Shown piece after piece: positions 25,039 to 33,365 of a stretch of DNA of 64,000 nucleotides (positions are counted from its first letter, which is position 1; the number at the start of each line of letters is the position of its first letter). The notes below the pieces were generated by a model, which had not been told where the DNA came from, did not search any database, and worked only from the letters and a program-made list of their open reading frames with translations. The stretch covers positions 2,598,225 to 2,662,224 of the forward strand of contig NZ_OY781461.1 in the NCBI RefSeq assembly GCF_963676955.1, in the 5' to 3' direction. The translations under genes and the position numbers were made by a program. The DNA is from an uncultured Desulfuromonas sp. GTDB lineage: Bacteria > Desulfobacterota > Desulfuromonadia > Desulfuromonadales > Desulfuromonadaceae.

Positions 25039-26571
25039 CTATGATAATCTTCCAGCTTGTTCCACTAATTGAGGATAAAAAACGAGACTATTTGACCGTT
25101 CAACATATGACGACCTATCGGCTCGAATGTCTTCCAATAGCTTTTTAGCAATTGTTGAAAATATCGTTTTGACTTTTCCGCCAGAAGATTCTTGAACTAA
25201 AGAATCTTCGCCAACCCTTGAAAACCTAATGTATTTATCAATTATCTCGTATAATTTTATATGTGTTGTTTCTTTTCTGTTGAATGCACTGTATATATTC
25301 GATAGAAAACTAACATTTCCTCCAACTAGTTTTTTTATAGTTTCAGTATCAATGAACAGCTCATTGCATATGTTTTGATATAATTGATTATTATTTTCCA
25401 TTACCCATATTATAAATATTATATATGGAAGATGTATTATTGTTTTTTCTGATGTAATTGTTATTGAGTCAATTATTATACAATATTGAATCATGTCTCT
25501 AAGGCTAAGATTCAATTGGTTCGCAAAGGAAGCAAAAGTCTCAACACGAGTATTCACGCCTATGTAAAATTCTTCTTCTAGCGGGGTATATAGATTATCT
25601 CTATTAGAAAGGGCATATTTTTCAAAGAGATACCATGCGAATTCTCGTCTATCTGGCTCTCTAAATATATATGTCTGATCAAAAAACCTTTTTAAATATT
25701 TCTGGCTGTCAAATCCTTCACCATATACTCTTTTAATCGAATGACATAACTGATCTGATGCCGTTGCAACCACAAAATATACGTTTCTGACACCAAAAAG
25801 GTGCTTTATCGTTTCAAGAAGTTCAATGGCGTAATTAGGTCTACATCGGTCAAGTTCATCTACAAAAATAAATAGTGGAGTCTTTATTGTTTTTATGGTT
25901 TCAAGATGTTTTGTCAGCTTTTCTAATCGATCCTTGAACTCCAAGATGGTTGCCTGTGTTTCATTATGTGATTTGAGCATTTTTGATGCAGCTCTTGAAA
26001 CCACGCTTGATATCGTTTCATTTTGTTCGTCATTGCTAGGATCATTCACACCATCTTCACTGATGACTAATTCACCCGTAGGGCTTTCTAACAGTTCTGA
26101 TATTTGGTCACAAGACATTGCTGTTATTTTTTTGACCAAAGCCTCTAGTAAAAGGGGGGACGACACCTGTACTAATTTTCTTGCACTCTTGTTCCAATTA
26201 TTCATCAATAGTTTTATTTTTTTGCCGCGTATTTTCCCTATTTTATGGTTAAAGTATGGTTCCAACTGATTGTTTATAGTAGCAATAAAAGCAATTAAAG
26301 GCTCTTTGGAAAAGTCATTCTGCCACGCATCAAAGTAAATTACTGGATATCCACTATTTAACAGTTCATCTGCCCAATTTTTCAGGAAGTATGTTTTTCC
26401 CTGCCCCCACTCAGCATTGATATTCAGAACAAAAGAACCGTTGTTCATTGTGGTATTTTCAGTTTTGCTTTTACCAATTAAATACTTTGTCAAAAAATCT
26501 GCTTCTTCTTTTCTTCTAAGTTTGTCGTTTTTCCATGTTTCTAACTTCTTACGATTCTGCACCGGATTCAC
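25039..26571 (-). CDS. KAP-family P-loop NTPase
   Basis: 510 residues. Walker A is NAEWGQGKTYFL (about 52-63), and Walker B is PLFIFVDELDRCRP near residue 245, the KAP signature. LRRKEEADFLTKYL at the N-terminus and SDQLCHSIKRVYGEGFDSQKYL after Walker B are also family-typical. I see no convincing transmembrane insert, unlike many KAP members. KAP proteins include the phage-exclusion protein PifA of the F plasmid, so a defence role for the element is plausible but unproven. The start is a GTG at 26571 without a strong ribosome site. Confidence 0.85.
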   Translation of the reverse strand: MNPVQNRKKLETWKNDKLRRKEEADFLTKYLIGKSKTENTTMNNGSFVLNINAEWGQGKTYFLKNWADELLNSGYPVIYFDAWQNDFSKEPLIAFIATINNQLEPYFNHKIGKIRGKKIKLLMNNWNKSARKLVQVSSPLLLEALVKKITAMSCDQISELLESPTGELVISEDGVNDPSNDEQNETISSVVSRAASKMLKSHNETQATILEFKDRLEKLTKHLETIKTIKTPLFIFVDELDRCRPNYAIELLETIKHLFGVRNVYFVVATASDQLCHSIKRVYGEGFDSQKYLKRFFDQTYIFREPDRREFAWYLFEKYALSNRDNLYTPLEEEFYIGVNTRVETFASFANQLNLSLRDMIQYCIIIDSITITSEKTIIHLPYIIFIIWVMENNNQLYQNICNELFIDTETIKKLVGGNVSFLSNIYSAFNRKETTHIKLYEIIDKYIRFSRVGEDSLVQESSGGKVKTIFSTIAKKLLEDIRADRSSYVERSNSLVFYPQLVEQAGRLS

Positions 26572-26677
26572 CTCAATAAGGTTAACTGTTTACGATTTTG
26601 ACGTTTTATTGATCTTCGTTTTACAATGCTCTAATTTTATTTATTTTTCCAGTGTTCCTTTTATGCCTAAAACTGCC

Positions 26678-26780
26678 GTCAAAAAGGTATACCTTCCTGA
26701 CACTTATAAAATCACTGTCAAAAAGGTCATTATTTGAATTGTTGACATATGTTACAAAAAGGTCTATGATATTTTTGACA
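26678..26780. promoter_or_regulatory. Three-subsite res-like recombination site
   Basis: Three imperfect inverted repeats, 26678-26701, 26716-26747 and 26750-26780, each start with GTCAAAAAGGT or TTACAAAAAGGT and end with a TGAC/TTGACA arm. This matches the three dimer-binding subsites of resolvase res sites. They lie immediately upstream of the serine resolvase gene and would also autoregulate it. Confidence 0.65.
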
Positions 26781-26810
26781 GTTGATAATGACACATAGGA
26801 GGTAATCAAC

Positions 26811-27368
26811 ATGGCTACAACATTTTGCTACTCGCGGGTATCAACGCTAGATCAGAACACCAATATGCAGGTACAGGCGCTAAAAAAAGCCTACCCTGAT
26901 GCAGTCCATAGGGTCGAAACTGGATCAGGCACCACTACCAAAGGCCGTGAAGTGCTGGCTCTCATTTTGGACATGGTTGGAAAGGGTGACAAGCTGGTCG
27001 TCTGGAAACTGGACAGATTGGCCCGTAACATGTCTGACCTCATGCAAATAGTAGATACATTGGACAACAAAGGTGCAAGCCTCGAAATATTGGATCAGCG
27101 GATAGACACCAGTACCGCCAGTGGCAAGGCGTTTTTGCAGATGTTGGGTGTTTTTGCTGAGTTTGAAACAAATTTACGCAAAGAACGCCAGCTAGCAGGG
27201 ATAGCAGCAGCAAAGGCAAAAGGTAAGCATTTGGGCCGTGCTGCCAAACTCACGGATACCCAAAAGCAACAGATCAGAGCCGATCATGAGGCAGGTAGTA
27301 ACCCCTCTCAGCTTGCCGCACAATATGGGGTCAGCCGTGGGACTATCTATAACGTCATCAATAGCTAA
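26811..27368 (+). CDS. Serine recombinase (resolvase/invertase family)
   Basis: 185 residues, AGGAGG upstream of the ATG. Catalytic Ser is in CYSRVSTLDQN. The conserved Arg-rich WKLDRLARNMSDL and the GVFAEFETNLRKERQLAGI helix E are present, followed by a C-terminal helix-turn-helix (SQLAAQYGVSRGTIYNVI). It resolves multimers or inverts DNA at res sites. The three-part site directly upstream fits a resolvase. In an element that also replicates, it would keep the excised form monomeric. Confidence 0.95.
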   Translation: MATTFCYSRVSTLDQNTNMQVQALKKAYPDAVHRVETGSGTTTKGREVLALILDMVGKGDKLVVWKLDRLARNMSDLMQIVDTLDNKGASLEILDQRIDTSTASGKAFLQMLGVFAEFETNLRKERQLAGIAAAKAKGKHLGRAAKLTDTQKQQIRADHEAGSNPSQLAAQYGVSRGTIYNVINS

Positions 27369-27434
27369 AATCTTGATGATATCAGGGTAAATGCTGGTTG
27401 TACCCTAGGCAGAACACACCACAGACACACCACT

Positions 27435-27460
27435 AAAGGGGCTGATATCGCCCCTTTTTT
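27435..27460 (+). terminator. Intrinsic terminator after resolvase
   Basis: AGGGGC/GCCCCT stem with a 7-base loop followed by a T6 run, about 70 bases after the resolvase stop. Confidence 0.8.
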
Positions 27461-27917
27461 ATTGCCTTGAATCCACCAACAGCAATTAGCAGTCCAAAAC
27501 ATATCAAATTTGATCATTAACACCCAATATTACCCCATTAATGACTAATTATCATCATTATTGAGACATTAACCACCACCACAAAAAAGCACCCTAAAAA
27601 CCCCTGCCAATCGGTCAACTAAAGGGGGTCTACCTCCCCTAATGGCTATATTCAATGCGTATAATATTTTTAGACCAACCCTCCCAAAGTTGAGTTACGC
27701 CCCCCTCCCAGTACCACACGAAACAACTCTCTGATATTGAAAAGTAAATTCGAATTGAAAAAGCCCGATTATAAAAAAATTTGCGACAGAAAAATTTAAA
27801 CAAAAGCAGCCAAAGTTGATTTACATGTAAAAGATTAAATTATTTTTTAATTCATAGGAAAAATATCCCTTTTTTATATAAATAATAGTAACTAAAAAAC
27901 AATTAGGATGGTGGTAT
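27461..27917. other. Gene-free AT-rich spacer
   Basis: No supported gene or clear structured RNA. It probably holds the promoter for the small-gene train that begins at 27918. Confidence 0.5.
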
Positions 27918-28598
27918 ATGAGGCTTAAACGTAAATATGAGATATTAAAACAGAATGAATCTGTTGAAAAAAGGATCAGTAATGTGCTTTCTGATCCAAC
28001 AAAGGTCATATGCAAACCAATAGATCGATCTGTATCTGATGCAATGCTGCGTAACTGTGAAATTGACGATGACATTTTGCAACTAGTTGAATCACGACTA
28101 GGCAAAGAAAAGAACAACGTCAATAAAAATGTCCTTTCACTATGGTCAAAAGTTTTAAAACGCAAACTATCCGAAACAAACTTTACCAACAGAATCTTTT
28201 TGACCAGTTGCGAAATCATATTAATAGCTGCTCTCGGTAGTGGTTCAGAAGCCCAAAAGAGCGTGTTGTTGACAAAGGCGAAAATGTTGATGGGGTATGG
28301 ATCAACTTTGAAAGAGCAGGATGAGTCAAGCCGTTACGATCAGCTGCTTAACGAGAGCATCACTGCCCCAGACATAGCAACCAACATACCGATACCTGCA
28401 CACCTCAACGACCTTGAGTTAGCCAAAATGTTACGTGGACGGTTAGCCATGGCAGCTAGTGTTGATCCAGCAGACCGCAATGCCGAGCTTAACGATGTGC
28501 TACAGGGCATCTACAAATGCTACGCTGTCGAGGAAATCAATCAGGATGAGTTGGAAGTACTCAAAATTGCTGAAAAATACGTACAGTCATTAATGTAA
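27918..28598 (+). CDS. Unknown element protein
   Basis: 226 residues, largely helical and charged, starting at the ATG at 27918 after AGGATGGTGG. No recognised motif. It heads a run of seven closely spaced plus-strand genes and shares their AT-rich codon use. A possible structural or regulatory protein of the element; function not inferred. Confidence 0.55.
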   Translation: MRLKRKYEILKQNESVEKRISNVLSDPTKVICKPIDRSVSDAMLRNCEIDDDILQLVESRLGKEKNNVNKNVLSLWSKVLKRKLSETNFTNRIFLTSCEIILIAALGSGSEAQKSVLLTKAKMLMGYGSTLKEQDESSRYDQLLNESITAPDIATNIPIPAHLNDLELAKMLRGRLAMAASVDPADRNAELNDVLQGIYKCYAVEEINQDELEVLKIAEKYVQSLM

Positions 28599-28626
28599 AG
28601 TGTTGTAACAAAAGGAGAAATTTAAA

Positions 28627-28815
28627 ATGGATAGAAAACTAGAAATGGCCTTAGAGCTACTACAAATAGACAAGTTGACGCCAGAAAAACAAGCCGAACT
28701 CAAGGAATTTATCGTTGATATTGTGATGCAAAAAGCAAAAGAAATTGCCGGAAATGGTGGACTTAACGAATCAAAAAATGGCTGGCACAACAAGGATAAC
28801 TACAGATGGTTTTAA
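28627..28815 (+). CDS. Small unknown element protein
   Basis: 62 residues, AAAGGAGA upstream of the ATG. Acidic helical N-terminus (LEMALELLQIDKLTPEKQAELKEF) and a polar tail. Its end overlaps the next gene by 10 bases. No known family. Confidence 0.5.
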   Translation: MDRKLEMALELLQIDKLTPEKQAELKEFIVDIVMQKAKEIAGNGGLNESKNGWHNKDNYRWF

Positions 28816-29018
28816 ACAAACAACAACTACAAATTGTCAATGTGTTGTTGAAATGGAAATGCAGTACTCAGGGTATGGAATTTGTCCTTGATAGCATTGA
28901 CCAGATCAACAGCGACGATCCACAGGTTATGGGTCAGTTATTGATAGATAAATTGGGAATGAATGAACTTTTCAATGAGTTAAAGGGATTGGGTATCGAC
29001 TTACCGTTCGAGGTGTAA
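28806..29018 (+). CDS. Small unknown element protein
   Basis: 70 residues. The ATG overlaps the end of the preceding gene, and AAGGA lies a little upstream. Composition is helical and acidic (EFVLDSIDQINSDDPQVMGQLL). Translational coupling suggests it works with its neighbours. Function unknown. Confidence 0.5.
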   Translation: MVLNKQQLQIVNVLLKWKCSTQGMEFVLDSIDQINSDDPQVMGQLLIDKLGMNELFNELKGLGIDLPFEV

Positions 29019-29021
29019 ACT

Positions 29022-29258
29022 ATGGAAATGTATAAATTATTTAAAATTAGATACAGGTTTCGAGATGAAGAGTTTACGGCCAATATCGTTGGGGTGTCGT
29101 CCGATGATTGTATCAGGTATCTAACCCAGCAATACGGGGAACTTTCCTATTATAAATGCATGGGTAGCAGTGACATACACCTGATACTACCAGAGGTGGA
29201 AAAACTCATATCCACAAGATTAAAAAATGCACATACTGGATATAAATCTACTGCATGA
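29022..29258 (+). CDS. Small unknown element protein
   Basis: 78 residues, GAGGT upstream of the ATG, only three bases after the previous stop. Beta-rich start (LFKIRYRFRDEEFTANIVG) followed by helix. No recognised domain. Confidence 0.5.
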   Translation: MEMYKLFKIRYRFRDEEFTANIVGVSSDDCIRYLTQQYGELSYYKCMGSSDIHLILPEVEKLISTRLKNAHTGYKSTA

Positions 29259-29436
29259 GATCAGGATATACAGCAATGGCAAGCCAGTCATAAACGACGG
29301 ATTATCAACGGCCTATGACTATCTATACATGCTACAGGTACACAACAGGATATCCGGGGCCAATGACATGATAGAGGGTATCAGGGGTGCCGGGATCATG
29401 GATACGGCTAGCCTGATATCGTCTGTGCTGGACTGA
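29227..29436 (+). CDS. Small unknown element protein, overlapping previous gene
   Basis: 69 residues in a different frame, beginning 32 bases before the previous gene ends. It has no strong ribosome site, so translation would depend on coupling. Protein-like composition, no family recognised. Confidence 0.35.
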   Translation: MHILDINLLHEIRIYSNGKPVINDGLSTAYDYLYMLQVHNRISGANDMIEGIRGAGIMDTASLISSVLD

Positions 29437-29458
29437 CTGGATAAAGGTAGGGGTTGAT

Positions 29459-29515
29459 ATGGTTTTGATTGAGAAAGACGATTACAGGGCAAATTTGGAG
29501 GACAAAAACAAATGA
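29459..29515 (+). CDS. Possible 18-residue leader ORF
   Basis: AGGGG lies five bases before an ATG opening an 18-codon frame (MVLIEKDDYRANLEDKNK) whose stop overlaps the start of the next gene as ATGA. It may be a leader peptide that couples translation. Too short to be sure. Confidence 0.25.
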   Translation: MVLIEKDDYRANLEDKNK

Positions 29516-29826
29516 CAGACCAATACCGTTATCACACACTACCGCGCACACTACCAAAGATCGCGGCTATGTTGTCGGAGCTATCAGCAACAAACAATAT
29601 TATAAGGGTTGACGACGACTATAATTTTGTCGTCACTGAGAAAAAAATGGAGAATATTATGGATCAAAAACACTATATAATCAAGCAGTTAACAAACAAT
29701 CATCAGCGCAACGAGGATTTATGTAACTTGATGCATGAGCTAGGATATCGACTAGTAGTACTCAACGACTATAGCGCATGTTTCGAGCGATTTGAAGAGT
29801 CTGACCTAGCAAAATTAGAGGCGTAA
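29512..29826 (+). CDS. Unknown element protein
   Basis: 104 residues. GGAGG lies 11 bases before the ATG. Mixed alpha/beta composition with many Asn, Asp and Tyr residues. No motif recognised. It belongs to the small-gene train. Confidence 0.5.
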   Translation: MTDQYRYHTLPRTLPKIAAMLSELSATNNIIRVDDDYNFVVTEKKMENIMDQKHYIIKQLTNNHQRNEDLCNLMHELGYRLVVLNDYSACFERFEESDLAKLEA

Positions 29827-29829
29827 CAG

Positions 29830-30075
29830 GTGGCTACCAGAACGTCACTGATCAAATCCAACAGGCCAGCAAAAACACACCCATACAGATTAACAATGCA
29901 TCTCACACAAAATGAGAAAGAATGGGTTAAGTCCTTGCAAAATAAAGGAATTTCGATACATCAGTTGATTTCGTTGATGCTGGAAGAGGCTTTTATAGAG
30001 AGTCAACAGGATACCCAAATATACAAATCAATGGCTGTTGGGTGTGATGATAATGTGACAGTGGTTGAACGATAA
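29830..30075 (+). CDS. Small RHH-like element protein
   Basis: 81 residues, GTG start three bases after the previous stop. HPYRLTMHLTQNEKEWVKSLQNKGISIHQLISLMLEEAF reads as a beta strand followed by two helices, compatible with a ribbon-helix-helix fold used by plasmid partition or relaxosome accessory proteins. Last gene before the convergent integrase. Confidence 0.45.
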   Translation: MATRTSLIKSNRPAKTHPYRLTMHLTQNEKEWVKSLQNKGISIHQLISLMLEEAFIESQQDTQIYKSMAVGCDDNVTVVER

Positions 30076-30077
30076 CA

Positions 30078-30119
30078 CGCCCCCTAGATATACCGCGTAT
30101 CCTTGGTGTCCGTGGGGGC
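30078..30119. terminator. Hairpin between convergent genes
   Basis: CGCCCCC and GGGGGCG can pair around a ~25-base loop directly after the small-gene train and before the convergent integrase stop. No T-run follows, so termination is tentative. Confidence 0.4.
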
Positions 30120-30146
30120 GGTTAATCGGTGTTATCGGTGGTGGGG

Positions 30147-31670
30147 TTACGGTTCCCAGTGGATACTATTTAGCTCAGCAACATCAAAAGTTATTTTCTC
30201 TATATTGTCTTTTAGTACAGTAATATCAATATCTGACCCATAAAGGCCATAGGTCATGGTCGGATTGTTATGCCCCATCAATCCAAACGCTACATGCTCT
30301 GGTATGTCGGTACGTTTGATAGCATCCGCGAACGAGTGTCGGAACGAGTGGAAACATTTTTTATCCGCATCATCAAATTTAATCGTTGCTGCATGACGAC
30401 ACCACCATTTGCTTGCTGATGTACCATAGCCATGAGGGCCAATTTTCAAGCCATCAAATAGTTTCATTGCTTTCGATCTACTTTTCACATAAGCGAGAAA
30501 CCCCATTTCGATCAGCTTACTATGGATCGGAATTTTTCTTTTTGCTGATGCATTTTTTAGTCTCTTACCTTCACTGTCATCATTTATATCTATGTACCAA
30601 ATTCCATTATCTGTACGGATGTCAGATACGTCCAGTTGAGCCAATTCGTTAAGTCTAGCACCAGTATAAATGGCTAGTAGTGGCAACCAGTAATAGTATT
30701 CGTGTCTATTCCGTCGTGTATATATTCTGCTGGTTGCAATCATGGATAGATCATCAAAACTGTAAGGTAACCGTGCGGTACTACGAGTCTTTTTCTGTTT
30801 TATCGTTGTGCCAGATGCAGGGTTACTATCAATATATCCATTTTTGCTGGCCCATGATAATAGGGCTGACAGTTTGGTGATGTATTTGTTGATAGAGGTT
30901 ATAGATACAGTCGGCAAGCCATGATCCATTGCTACTAGATCACTAAAAGGTATATCCCGTGTCTCTGGCTTTTTATGTGCATTTTTAGGTAATTTCAATA
31001 GTTGGTTTTTATAAGCTGTGATGGTTGCGGTGTTAATATCCGAGATGTCAACATCGCCTTGTAACTGCACAAAAAGGGCATAAGCTTGTAGCTGTTCGGC
31101 TTTGGTCTTTGCTGTCCAGTTGCCACCTGCCACCATTTCAGTGGTGTACTGGTCAACAAGTTCGGTAAAATAGATGATTTTTACTGTTGGTGTTGGGTTA
31201 GCTTTTGGTAGTGATACTGATTGTGTCGGTTGTGGTTGTACTGGTATATCTTGTTGTAATCCATAGTAGGCTCTTGCACGAACTCTGATAGATTCCAACT
31301 CGACTTCTCGATATATTGGTGCATATGTATTGTATAATTCAATAATTTCAGATTCATTCTTGCGATATGCCAAGTCTGGAATATGTTTATCGCACCAATC
31401 TTTTTCTATATTATCTGATATTTGTGTTGTTTTAATTTTATCTATAATTTGTTCATTTGTCATTGTTGTGAAATAATTTTCTCCTTTATATTTAATTGCA
31501 CTGCTTATATTGGAAAAAATTATCATAGATTGGTGTCGAATGTAAACGTAGTCCCTAGATTTGAGTGAGAATTTTATTTCTCGTTTTGATTTTGGCAAGG
31601 TATATCGGAAATAATAGATTCCATTGTCCCGTCGAAAAATGTAGTTCGCGTAGTTTGACAATTGTCTCAC
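30147..31670 (-). CDS. int: Tyrosine integrase of the element
   Basis: 507 residues. The catalytic set is visible: Arg in YTGARLNELAQL, His-x-x-Arg in CFHSFRHSF, His in LMGHNN and the nucleophile Tyr in GLYGSD (about residue 477). The N-terminal part starts with a beta-hairpin arm-binding-like segment, followed by a SAM-like core-binding domain. The GTG at 31670 has AGAGGGG upstream. That leader sequence is itself duplicated at the left end of the element. Its position beside the right repeat is what is expected for the enzyme that made the insertion. Confidence 0.95.
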   Translation of the reverse strand: MRQLSNYANYIFRRDNGIYYFRYTLPKSKREIKFSLKSRDYVYIRHQSMIIFSNISSAIKYKGENYFTTMTNEQIIDKIKTTQISDNIEKDWCDKHIPDLAYRKNESEIIELYNTYAPIYREVELESIRVRARAYYGLQQDIPVQPQPTQSVSLPKANPTPTVKIIYFTELVDQYTTEMVAGGNWTAKTKAEQLQAYALFVQLQGDVDISDINTATITAYKNQLLKLPKNAHKKPETRDIPFSDLVAMDHGLPTVSITSINKYITKLSALLSWASKNGYIDSNPASGTTIKQKKTRSTARLPYSFDDLSMIATSRIYTRRNRHEYYYWLPLLAIYTGARLNELAQLDVSDIRTDNGIWYIDINDDSEGKRLKNASAKRKIPIHSKLIEMGFLAYVKSRSKAMKLFDGLKIGPHGYGTSASKWWCRHAATIKFDDADKKCFHSFRHSFADAIKRTDIPEHVAFGLMGHNNPTMTYGLYGSDIDITVLKDNIEKITFDVAELNSIHWEP

Positions 31671-31677
31671 CCCTCTG
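31662..31677. repeat. 16-bp repeat shared by both element ends
   Basis: TTGTCTCACCCCTCTG, identical to 21859-21874 and in the same orientation. Here it covers the integrase ribosome site and GTG start codon. It may be an arm-type integrase site giving autoregulation. Confidence 0.55.
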
Positions 31678-31744
31678 ACTCATGGGTCAATTCGGTGAGC
31701 TGAAAGCGGGAAAATCCCTTACTGTATCTAGTAAATTCGAGGTC

Positions 31745-32689
31745 TTACACCATAGGAACGGGTACGTTGTTGAGAATCGATACCATCACCTCACGTTTGT
31801 TCAGCGATTGATGCTCGCTGTGAAGAATCAGACGATGGGCACCCACCGGTCCGCTGATGAGTTTGACATCTTCGGGGATGACATAATCGCGGCCATCCAG
31901 ATAGGCGGCAGCACGGGCTGCCGTGGCCATGCTGATGGCCCCGCGTGTGGAAATCCCCGCGTTGATGAAGCGGTGATTGCGGGTGGCCTCGGCGATGGCG
32001 AACAGGTAATCGACGAGCTTCTCATCGAGATGGATGGTTTGGACCGCCTGTTTCGCCGCATGGATATCTTCACGACTGAGCAGTGGTTCAATTTCGAGCA
32101 TTTTTTCGCGAATGCCGCCGTTACTGATAATCTGTTTTTCCAGTTCGGCTGGAGGATAGCCGATGCCCGTGGTAATGAGAAACCGATCCAGTTGCGATTC
32201 CGGTAGCGGATAGGTGCCGATCTGCTCCGTCGGGTTTTGGGTGGCAATGACCATAAACGGGTCGGGCAACGGATAGCTGACGCCCTCAACCGTGACCTTG
32301 CGCTCTTCCATGGCTTCCAGCATGGCACTTTGGGTTTTGGGCATGGCACGGTTGATCTCGTCGGCCAGCAGAATATGATTGAAAATCGGCCCTTCGATAA
32401 AACGGAAACTGTTTTTTTCACGGTCGAAAATCGACAGGCCGGTAATATCCGACGGCAGCAGGTCGCTGGTGCATTGAATGCGCCCGAATGATAAGCCTAA
32501 GGCGCGTGATAAGGCCAAGGCCAGAGTGGTCTTGCCCAATCCGGGAATGTCTTCCAACAACAAGTGGCCGTCGGAAAGCAGAGCAATCATCGCCAGGCGC
32601 AGGGCTTTGACTTTGCCCTGCAGGTAGCGGCTGGCCAGGGTATCGATGACCTTTAAAATTTCAGTGTGTTTTGCCAATTTTTCTGTCAC
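31745..32689 (-). CDS. moxR: MoxR-family AAA+ ATPase
   Basis: 314 residues, GTG start with AGGAG at five bases. Walker A is EDIPGLGKTTLA, Walker B is HILLADEINRA, sensor 1 is PFMVIATQNP, and the YPLPESQLDRF motif and C-terminal lid are present. The ending NNVPVP is typical of the family. It is the chaperone-like partner of the DUF58 protein and TgpA, all once adjacent on the minus strand. The 10-kb element now sits between it and DUF58, so co-transcription is lost or depends on element promoters. Confidence 0.95.
   Translation of the reverse strand: MTEKLAKHTEILKVIDTLASRYLQGKVKALRLAMIALLSDGHLLLEDIPGLGKTTLALALSRALGLSFGRIQCTSDLLPSDITGLSIFDREKNSFRFIEGPIFNHILLADEINRAMPKTQSAMLEAMEERKVTVEGVSYPLPDPFMVIATQNPTEQIGTYPLPESQLDRFLITTGIGYPPAELEKQIISNGGIREKMLEIEPLLSREDIHAAKQAVQTIHLDEKLVDYLFAIAEATRNHRFINAGISTRGAISMATAARAAAYLDGRDYVIPEDVKLISGPVGAHRLILHSEHQSLNKREVMVSILNNVPVPMV
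31749..31775. repeat. Right attachment site repeat (attR)
   Basis: Partner of 21719-21745, within the last codons of the MoxR gene. The element supplies GTG-TAA after it; the chromosomal side at attL would supply GTC-TGA, so MoxR ends in the same residues with or without the element. Confidence 0.85.
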
Positions 32690-32831
32690 AGCGTCTCCTG
32701 GGGGAATCGATGAGTGTGAACGAATTTTTATGAGCTGTGTTGACTATAGCATGTTATACAAGGAGCGAAAATATTGTCCTGTTTGTCTAAATTCATGTCC
32801 GGTCATCCTGAGCCGGGCGGGAGAAATCTGA

Positions 32832-33278
32832 ATGACCATCTGGGTGGATGCCGATGCCTGTCCGCGGGTGATTAAAGAGATCCTTTATCGTGCGGCACAG
32901 AAGAGGCAGATTGAACTGGTTCTGGTGGCCAACCAGCCGTTACGTACTCCTGTCAGTTGCTATATCTCATCACGCCTGGTTGGTGCCGGTTTTGATGTCG
33001 CCGACGAGCAGATTGTTGAATGGCTGGTTGAGGGAGATCTGGTGATTACGGCGGATATCCCCCTGGCGGCAGCGGTGTTGAAAAAGGGCGGCCATGCGAT
33101 CAATCCCCGCGGGGAATTGTACGATGTCGATACCATCCAGGAACGCCTGGCCATGCGCAACATGATGGATGAGTTGCGTGGCGTCGGTGTTGAGACCAGT
33201 GGCCCGGCCGCGTTCAGCGTCGCGGATCGCACGGCATTTGCCAATCAGCTCGATCGGTTTCTGGCGCGCCATTGCTGA
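32832..33278 (+). CDS. YaiI/YqxD family protein (UPF0178)
   Basis: 148 residues with the family signature [36 protein letters not shown] and [16 protein letters not shown]. The fold is PIN-like and the conserved Asp residues suggest metal binding, but no function is agreed. GGAG lies eight bases upstream. Divergent from moxR. Confidence 0.92.
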   Translation: MTIWVDADACPRVIKEILYRAAQKRQIELVLVANQPLRTPVSCYISSRLVGAGFDVADEQIVEWLVEGDLVITADIPLAAAVLKKGGHAINPRGELYDVDTIQERLAMRNMMDELRGVGVETSGPAAFSVADRTAFANQLDRFLARHC

Positions 33279-33365
33279 TGCGGAAGCCCATGTTATGTGG
33301 GGACTTAATCGCGTGAACGGATGGTCTGCTCAGGTGCGTTTAACATCATAAAAAAACAAGCCTTT

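Larger units (their letters stand above)
21719..31775. mobile_element. ~10.03-kb integrative element splitting the MoxR-DUF58-TgpA operon
   Basis: Direct 27-bp repeats bound an AT-rich block that carries a tyrosine integrase next to the right repeat, a serine resolvase with res-like subsites, a lambda O-like initiator with iterons, a KAP NTPase, a nuclease-like protein and many small genes. Flanking genes (DUF58 left, MoxR right) are normally adjacent, so the insertion is recent relative to the operon. Replication functions inside an integrated unit suggest an integrative plasmid or a phage-satellite-like element. No capsid or conjugation genes are present. Confidence 0.88.
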
